This document shows, in pieces, positions 59,391-64,000 of a DNA stretch of 64,000 bases. Within the stretch, counting starts at the first letter, position 1; each line of letters opens with the position of its first letter. Made by a program: the position numbers and the translations under genes. Source of the stretch: Zoogloea oleivorans (GTDB taxonomy: Bacteria; Pseudomonadota; Gammaproteobacteria; Burkholderiales; Rhodocyclaceae); contig NZ_SDKK01000009.1 in NCBI RefSeq assembly GCF_008107625.1, forward strand, positions 134,860-198,859, given 5' to 3'. The notes beneath the pieces were generated by a model. It was given only the letters and a program-made list of their open reading frames with translations. It did no database searches and was not told the DNA's origin.

Positions 59391-60539
59391 ATGACCGCCC
59401 CCATCCTCATCCTCGGTACCGGCCTCGCGGGCTACAACCTGGCCCGCGAGATCCGCAAGCTCGACAAGACCACGCCCATCGTGCTGGTCAGCCGCGATGC
59501 GGCGCCCTTCTACGCCAAACCGATGCTCTCCAACGCCCTGGCCGGCGGCAAGACGGCCCAGTCGCTGGTGATGAAATCAGCCGAGAAAATGGCCGAAGAG
59601 CTGGACGCCCGCATCCTGGCCCACCGGCAGGTGCAGGCCATCGACCCGGCGGCCCGCCGGGTGACGCTGGATGGAGGCGAAAGCCTCGACTATCGTGACC
59701 TCGTGCTGGCTCTTGGCGCCGATCCGATCCGCTTGCCGCTCACCGGCGACGCTGCCGCCGACGTGCTGTCGGTGAACGATCTGGACGACTTCGCCCGCTT
59801 CAGCGCCCGGCTTGAGGGCGTCAAACACATCGCCATCCTCGGCGCCGGCCTGATCGGCTGCGAATTCGCCAACGACCTGCTCGCTCGCGGCATTGCCCCG
59901 ACGGTGCTCGACCCGGCCCCGTGGCCCCTCGGGCGCCTGCTGCCGGAAGCGGCCGGTGCCTTTTTCCGTGCCCGTCTGGAAGCCGCCGGGGCGACTTTCC
60001 GCCTGGGCGTTGCGGCCAGCACGGTGAATAAAGGCGCAAGCGGCTACCGCCTTGAACTCAACGACGGCAGCCTGCTTGACACCGATCTGGTCCTGTCGGC
60101 CGTCGGCCTGCGTGCCCGCACCAGCCTCGCGGCGTCTGCCGGGCTGGCGGTGAATCGGGGCGTGGTGGTCAATCGTCAGCTCGCCAGCAGCGATCCGCAC
60201 ATTTTTGCGGTAGGCGACTGTGCCGAAGTGGAAGGCCTCAGCCTGCCCTTCGTCATGCCGATCATGCAGCAGGTGCGGGCCCTCGCCAAAACCCTCGGCG
60301 GCACGCCCACCGACGTGAGCTACCCGCCCATGCCGGTGCTGGTGAAGACGCCGGCGATCCCGACGGTAGTCGCTCCGCCAGCGCCTGGTCAGGCCGGCGA
60401 ATGGACGATCGAAACGACAGAAGACGGCCTCGAAGCCCTCTTCAAGGCCACCGATGCCAGCCTCAAGGGTTTCGCCCTGCTCGGCAGCGCCACGGCCCGC
60501 AAGCAGGCGCTGACACCGCAACTCCCGGCTCAGCTCTGA
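59391..60539 (+). CDS. FAD-dependent rubredoxin reductase-like oxidoreductase
   Basis: 382 residues from the ATG at 59391, seven bases after the rubredoxin stop. The FAD-binding start is PILILGTGLAGYNLAREIRK, the NAD(P)H-binding motif is HIAILGAGLIGCEFANDL, and the second FAD motif is IFAVGDCAEVEG. It matches rubredoxin-NAD+ reductases of the AlkT/NorW branch. With the two preceding genes it forms a complete NAD(P)H to rubredoxin to rubrerythrin peroxidase chain. Confidence 0.92.
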   Translation: MTAPILILGTGLAGYNLAREIRKLDKTTPIVLVSRDAAPFYAKPMLSNALAGGKTAQSLVMKSAEKMAEELDARILAHRQVQAIDPAARRVTLDGGESLDYRDLVLALGADPIRLPLTGDAAADVLSVNDLDDFARFSARLEGVKHIAILGAGLIGCEFANDLLARGIAPTVLDPAPWPLGRLLPEAAGAFFRARLEAAGATFRLGVAASTVNKGASGYRLELNDGSLLDTDLVLSAVGLRARTSLAASAGLAVNRGVVVNRQLASSDPHIFAVGDCAEVEGLSLPFVMPIMQQVRALAKTLGGTPTDVSYPPMPVLVKTPAIPTVVAPPAPGQAGEWTIETTEDGLEALFKATDASLKGFALLGSATARKQALTPQLPAQL

Positions 60540-60591
60540 TCCATCCCCGAGACTGAAAATTCCACTCCGCAAACAGTCATAAAAAATCAGT

Positions 60592-60618
60592 ACACAGACA
60601 TTTTTTGCTGTGTTTTTT
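60592..60618 (+). terminator. Possible terminator after the reductase gene
   Basis: ACACAG (60592-60597) and CTGTGT (60608-60613) form a short stem with a T-rich loop, followed by TTTTTG. The stem is short, so confidence is moderate. The 60540-60694 gap is otherwise the upstream region of the MscS gene. Confidence 0.5.
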
Positions 60619-60694
60619 GTCTGTTCATGGACAGGCCGATTATGTCATCGGCTACGGTATATTTCTTGGTGCAGCCCCCATCCAAGGAATGTCC

Positions 60695-62302
60695 ATGGCC
60701 CAAGTCGTCCTGTCGTTTTTCCTCGGTTTTGTACTTTTCACCGGTGTCGCCAGTGGCGCTGAACCGGCTCTGAAGGCAGTCGAAACCGCCCTGCCTCCCT
60801 CCCGTCATGTGGTGCAGCTCGGCGATCAGGAAGTCGTCGAGATCAGCAAGGGTTTCAAGGCGTTCTCCGCCGAAGCCCGGGCCCGCACCATTTCTCGTCG
60901 AATCGCCGAAATCGCCGCTGAAATGCCCCTGCCCGCACTCAGCGTGGAGGAAAGCGATATCTCCAGCGACATCATGGCCGGCGAGCAGGTGCTGATGTCG
61001 GTCTTTGATGCCGACGCCGAGGCCGCCGGCAAACCTCGTGCCGCGCTGGCGGCCGATCACGCCAGAGCCTTCTTTGAAGCGCTCGCCCGTTACCAGTCCA
61101 CTCACAGCCACGAAGCCCTTCTCACTGGCGCTGCCAAAACCGCCGGCACCCTCCTCGCCCTGCTGGCCCTGTTGATCCTCTTCGAGCGGGGCAACCGCCG
61201 CCTGCGGGAGGCGATTTTGAAGCGCGCCGACACCACCATCGCCGACATGGAGCGCAAGACCTTCAGCCTCGTCCGTGCCAATCACATCCGCGTACCGCTA
61301 CTGGCTCTGCTCCACGGCATCCGGGTCACGGTGCTGGCGCTGCTGATCTACGCCGCCATCGACCTGTCCCTGTCCTATTTTCCGCAAACGCGGCGCTTTG
61401 CCGCCCAGCTCTCGGATCTGGTCCTCGGCCCCCTCGGCAACTTGGGCAGCAGCGTGCTGACCGCCATTCCCGGCTTGCTGGTGATTGCCATCATCGTACT
61501 CATCACCCGCTGGCTGACCCGCAGCAGTGCCTTCATTTTCGACCGGGTTGCCGACGGGCGCATCCACTTCGAAGGCTTCTACCCCGAATGGGCGATTCCC
61601 ACCCGCCGCATCATCAACCTGCTACTTGTCGTCGGTGCAGTGATGATCGCCTACCCCTACATCCCGGGTTCCGATTCGGCCGCCTTCAAGGGCGTGTCGA
61701 TCTTCCTTGGCGTGCTCTTCTCGCTGGGTTCCAGCGGCGTGATTTCCAACGTTGTCACCGGTTTCATGATCACTTACATGCGTGCCTTCAAGGTTGGCGA
61801 CGTGGTCAAGATCGGCGAGACCACCGGTGTGGTGGTCGAAAGCTCGCTGCTCGTCACTCGCCTGCGCACCATCCGCAACATCGAAATCACCGTACCCAAT
61901 GCCCAGATCCTCAACGGGCAGGTCACCAACTTCAGCGTCACCGGCAAGCCCACGGTGTCCACCCAGCTGACCATCGGCTACGACACGCCGTGGCGCCAGG
62001 TGCACGCCATGCTGCTTGGCGCCGCTGCCCGCACGCCGGGCATCGTCGATCAGCCGCCCGCCTTCGTGCTGCAAACCGCGCTGGAGGATTTCTACATCCG
62101 CTACGAACTCATGTGCGTGGTCGAGACGCCGGAGCGCATGCCGCACATCCTGTCCCGGCTTCACCAGAACATTCTCGACACCTTCAACGAGCACGGCGTG
62201 CAGATTATGTCGCCGCACTTTATCGACAACCCGGACTCCCCGGCACTTGTGCCGAAAAGCCAATGGCATGCCGCCCCGGCCAGACCACCCGGGGAGGGCT
62301 GA
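60695..62302 (+). CDS. MscS-family mechanosensitive channel with extended N-terminus
   Basis: 535 residues from the ATG at 60695, with AAGGA six bases upstream. A second ATG at 60689 directly abuts that site. A signal-like hydrophobic start (VVLSFFLGFVLFTGVASGA) and a periplasmic region of about 110 residues precede five membrane helices. The MscS core is clear: GVSIFLGVLFSLGSSGVISN and GFMITYMRAFKVGDVVKIG form the pore helix and beta-domain start, and the NAQILNGQVTNFSV segment follows. It protects against hypo-osmotic stress or has a specialised role. It is followed by the TetR operator. Confidence 0.92.
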   Translation: MAQVVLSFFLGFVLFTGVASGAEPALKAVETALPPSRHVVQLGDQEVVEISKGFKAFSAEARARTISRRIAEIAAEMPLPALSVEESDISSDIMAGEQVLMSVFDADAEAAGKPRAALAADHARAFFEALARYQSTHSHEALLTGAAKTAGTLLALLALLILFERGNRRLREAILKRADTTIADMERKTFSLVRANHIRVPLLALLHGIRVTVLALLIYAAIDLSLSYFPQTRRFAAQLSDLVLGPLGNLGSSVLTAIPGLLVIAIIVLITRWLTRSSAFIFDRVADGRIHFEGFYPEWAIPTRRIINLLLVVGAVMIAYPYIPGSDSAAFKGVSIFLGVLFSLGSSGVISNVVTGFMITYMRAFKVGDVVKIGETTGVVVESSLLVTRLRTIRNIEITVPNAQILNGQVTNFSVTGKPTVSTQLTIGYDTPWRQVHAMLLGAAARTPGIVDQPPAFVLQTALEDFYIRYELMCVVETPERMPHILSRLHQNILDTFNEHGVQIMSPHFIDNPDSPALVPKSQWHAAPARPPGEG

Positions 62303-62333
62303 CGCCAGGCCGCCCGAAGCCTGGTCTTGACCC

Positions 62334-62377
62334 AATTCAGTCAATCGACTAAACTAAATAAGTCGATTGACTGAATT
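62334..62377. promoter_or_regulatory. Large inverted repeat, probable TetR-family operator
   Basis: AATTCAGTCAATCGACT (62334-62350) is repeated in perfect inverted form at 62361-62377, separated by AAACTAAATA. Each arm itself contains a smaller dyad AGTC-N4-GACT, so two operator units may be present. It sits 30 bp before the TetR gene start and probably overlaps its promoter. Confidence 0.82.
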
Positions 62378-62406
62378 ATCTCCATCCCCGCCTGCAGGCC
62401 TTTTCC

Positions 62407-63114
62407 ATGAACGTTCCCCTTCCCCACATTCCAGTTCGCTCCGACGGTGCCCAGGCCCGCCAGCGGCTCCTCTACACGGCCCTCCATCTGTTCGCTGAAA
62501 AGGGCTACCAGAAGACTTCCACCCGCATGATTGCCGACACCGCCGGCGTCAATCTGGGGGCCATCACCTACTATTTCGGGGACAAGCCCGGCCTCTACCG
62601 GGCCGTTTTCAGCGAATCCTTTTGCGATGCTTCTGCCATACCCGAGGTCGTCACGGCCCGCAGTTGCCTGCCGGACTTCATGGCGCGCGGGTTGTCTGCC
62701 GACGAAGCTTTGGCCGGGTTCTTCCGCAAATTCCTGCAGCCCCTCAAGCAGGGCGAGCAAATCCGCCTGATCATGCGTCTGCATTTCCGCGAGCTCGCCG
62801 AGCCCACCGGCGTGCTTGAACGGGCCGTGGATGAAGAGATCAGCGCCCTGTATGTGGCCCTGGCCGACCTTATGGCCTATGGCCTCGGGGTGCCGGCCAC
62901 CGACCCGGACGCCCGTCGCCTGGCGCACGGCATCCTCGGTCTGGCCTTTCACTTCTTCGTGACCCAGGATCTGGTGGTCCAGGTCTCACCGGAACTCGTC
63001 GCCACCCCCGAATCCATCGACATCCTGGCCGAGCGCCTCGCCACCTACGCAGAAGGCATGATCGATGCCGAAAGCCGCCGGCGCCGTCGTCGACCCACGG
63101 TAAGCCCGTCATGA
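62407..63114 (+). CDS. TetR/AcrR-family regulator (CerR-like C-terminal domain)
   Basis: 235 residues. The N-terminal helix-turn-helix reads ARQRLLYTALHLFAEKGYQK, TSTRMIADTAGVNLGAITYY and FGDKPGLYRAVF, typical of TetR. The ligand domain resembles the DUF1956/CerR type found in regulators of efflux pumps, ending in an Arg-rich tail. The stop overlaps the efflux-protein ATG by four bases, so it probably represses its own operon through the inverted repeat immediately upstream. Confidence 0.92.
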   Translation: MNVPLPHIPVRSDGAQARQRLLYTALHLFAEKGYQKTSTRMIADTAGVNLGAITYYFGDKPGLYRAVFSESFCDASAIPEVVTARSCLPDFMARGLSADEALAGFFRKFLQPLKQGEQIRLIMRLHFRELAEPTGVLERAVDEEISALYVALADLMAYGLGVPATDPDARRLAHGILGLAFHFFVTQDLVVQVSPELVATPESIDILAERLATYAEGMIDAESRRRRRRPTVSPS

Positions 63115-64000
63115 AACGCAACCTGCCTGCCCTGACCCTGCTGATCCTCCTGCCCGCCTGCTCCTTGTTGCCCCGGGTCGGCCCCGACTACCAGGCGCCG
63201 ATCGTCAAGGCGCCCGCTGCCTGGCAAACCCCGATGCCCCACGGCGGCAATCTGGCCGCGTTGACCGACTGGTGGCGCCAGCTCGACGACCCGCTGCTCA
63301 GCACCCTCATCGATGCCGCCCAGCGTGAAAGCGCCAGCCTCGCCCAGGCCCGCGCCCGCATCGTGCAGGCCCGCTCGATGGCCGTTGGCGCCGGCGTGGC
63401 CGGCCTGCCGACCCTCGACGCCAGCCTCGCCGCCAAGCGCGCCGCCTTCACCTTCGGCAGCCCCACCACCTTCCAGACCACCCGCCAGGCCGGCCTGATG
63501 GCCAACTGGGAGATCGACCTCTTCGGCGGCATCGCCCGCGACCAGGAAGGCGCCGAAGCCCGCCTCGCCGCCACCCAGGCGCGCTGGCACGAGGCCCGCG
63601 TCTCGGTGGCCGCCGAAACCGCCAACGCCTACCTGCAGCTGCGCTACCAGGAACGCCGCGTCGCCCAGGCCGAAGCCGACGCCGCCTCGCGCGCCGAAAC
63701 CGCCCGTCTCACCAGCGCCCTCGGCCGGGCCGGTTTCAGCGCCCCGGCGCAGGTCGCCTTGGCCACCGCCGGTGCTGCCGACGGGGCCAGCACCCTCGCT
63801 GAACTGCGTGCCGAGCGCGATCGCCAGATCAAGGCCCTGGTCGCCCTCACAGCCTTCGACGAAGCCGACCTGCGTCGCCAGCTCGCCAGCGCCAGCGGCC
63901 GCTTCCCTCGCCCCGCCCGCTTCGTCGTCGATGCCTTGCCGGCGCAACTCCTCGTCCAGCGCCCCGACGTGGCCGCCGCCGAGCGCGATCTTGCCGCCGC
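63111..64000 (+). CDS. RND efflux outer-membrane lipoprotein, NodT/OprM family (partial, runs off the window)
   Basis: 296 residues are present and the frame is open to the window end. It starts MKRNLPALTLLILLPACS with a lipobox LPAC (Cys17), then GPDYQAPIVKAPAAW, the usual mature start of NodT-type proteins. The outer-membrane efflux domain is visible with WWRQLDDPLLSTLIDAA, LMANWEIDLFGGIARDQEG and QLLVQRPDVAAAERDLAA. It forms a TolC-like channel for an RND pump whose other subunits should follow. It is translationally coupled to the TetR regulator. Confidence 0.94.
   Translation, partial: MKRNLPALTLLILLPACSLLPRVGPDYQAPIVKAPAAWQTPMPHGGNLAALTDWWRQLDDPLLSTLIDAAQRESASLAQARARIVQARSMAVGAGVAGLPTLDASLAAKRAAFTFGSPTTFQTTRQAGLMANWEIDLFGGIARDQEGAEARLAATQARWHEARVSVAAETANAYLQLRYQERRVAQAEADAASRAETARLTSALGRAGFSAPAQVALATAGAADGASTLAELRAERDRQIKALVALTAFDEADLRRQLASASGRFPRPARFVVDALPAQLLVQRPDVAAAERDLAA

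Overview
The window is GC-rich, densely coded chromosomal DNA from a betaproteobacterium, most likely of the Rhodocyclales (Azospira/Dechlorosoma- or Dechloromonas-like). This placement is inferred from gene order and protein character only. It rests on the divergent dnaA-dnaN-gyrB and rpmH-rnpA-yidD-yidC-mnmE clusters, the rsmB-DUF4390-ntrY-ntrX-trkA-trkH cluster, a PEP-CTERM protein, and many signalling and c-type cytochrome genes. No rRNA, tRNA, CRISPR array, insertion sequence or phage gene was seen.

Layout. 1-2.2 kb: the end of a PhnD-like binding protein and a hybrid sensor kinase, followed by an unusual 21-bp tandem repeat. 2.5-6 kb: a leftward isochorismatase/pirin/ene-reductase operon facing a LysR regulator. 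6-11.3 kb: gyrB, dnaN and dnaA, leftward. 11.3-11.6 kb: probable origin or dnaA/rpmH control region with DnaA boxes. 11.6-15.4 kb: rpmH to mnmE, rightward. 16.6-19.9 kb: a methyltransferase, a sirtuin, a TauE-type permease and a spermidine-synthase-like protein, with two ParB parS sites; one parS contains the start codon of the last gene. 19.9-28.1 kb: rsmB, a Tat-signal DUF4390 protein, the NtrY/NtrX two-component pair (NtrX with a degenerate ATPase domain) and Trk potassium uptake. 28.2-31.9 kb: hemE and priA, separated by an AT-rich intergenic region with a second DnaA-box cluster.

32-37.6 kb: a CHRD/PEP-CTERM protein, an Ala/Lys-rich small secreted protein, a di-haem cytochrome c peroxidase with a Fur-family regulator, and a two-gene DUF2325 operon whose promoter is bracketed by two Fur-like boxes. 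39-41.3 kb: receiver, CheC and diguanylate cyclase genes. 41.4-46.6 kb: a metallo-mystery-pair locus with one MbnP-like lipoprotein, two tandem MbnH-like di-haem enzymes and a putative outer-membrane barrel. 46.6-55.3 kb: nitronate monooxygenase, AsmA, and a FecR/LysM protein with a CHASE2 kinase; mscL and an OmpR-type regulator follow. 55.4-64 kb: an MBL hydrolase, pyrE, exonuclease III, a rubrerythrin/rubredoxin/reductase operon, an MscS channel, and a TetR-controlled efflux operon cut by the window edge.

Gene polarity (leftward before 11.3 kb except the LysR gene, and almost entirely rightward from 11.6 to 31.9 kb) and the parS sites at 18-19 kb indicate an origin-proximal window. Themes that recur are redox and metal handling (peroxidases, rubrerythrin, MbnP/MbnH, Fur-type control), two-component and cyclic-di-GMP signalling, and turgor control (Trk, MscL, MscS). 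The strongest candidates for novelty are the expanded MbnP/MbnH locus, the Fur-box-controlled DUF2325 pair, the 21-bp repeat array, the parS over a start codon, and the DnaA-box cluster between hemE and priA.
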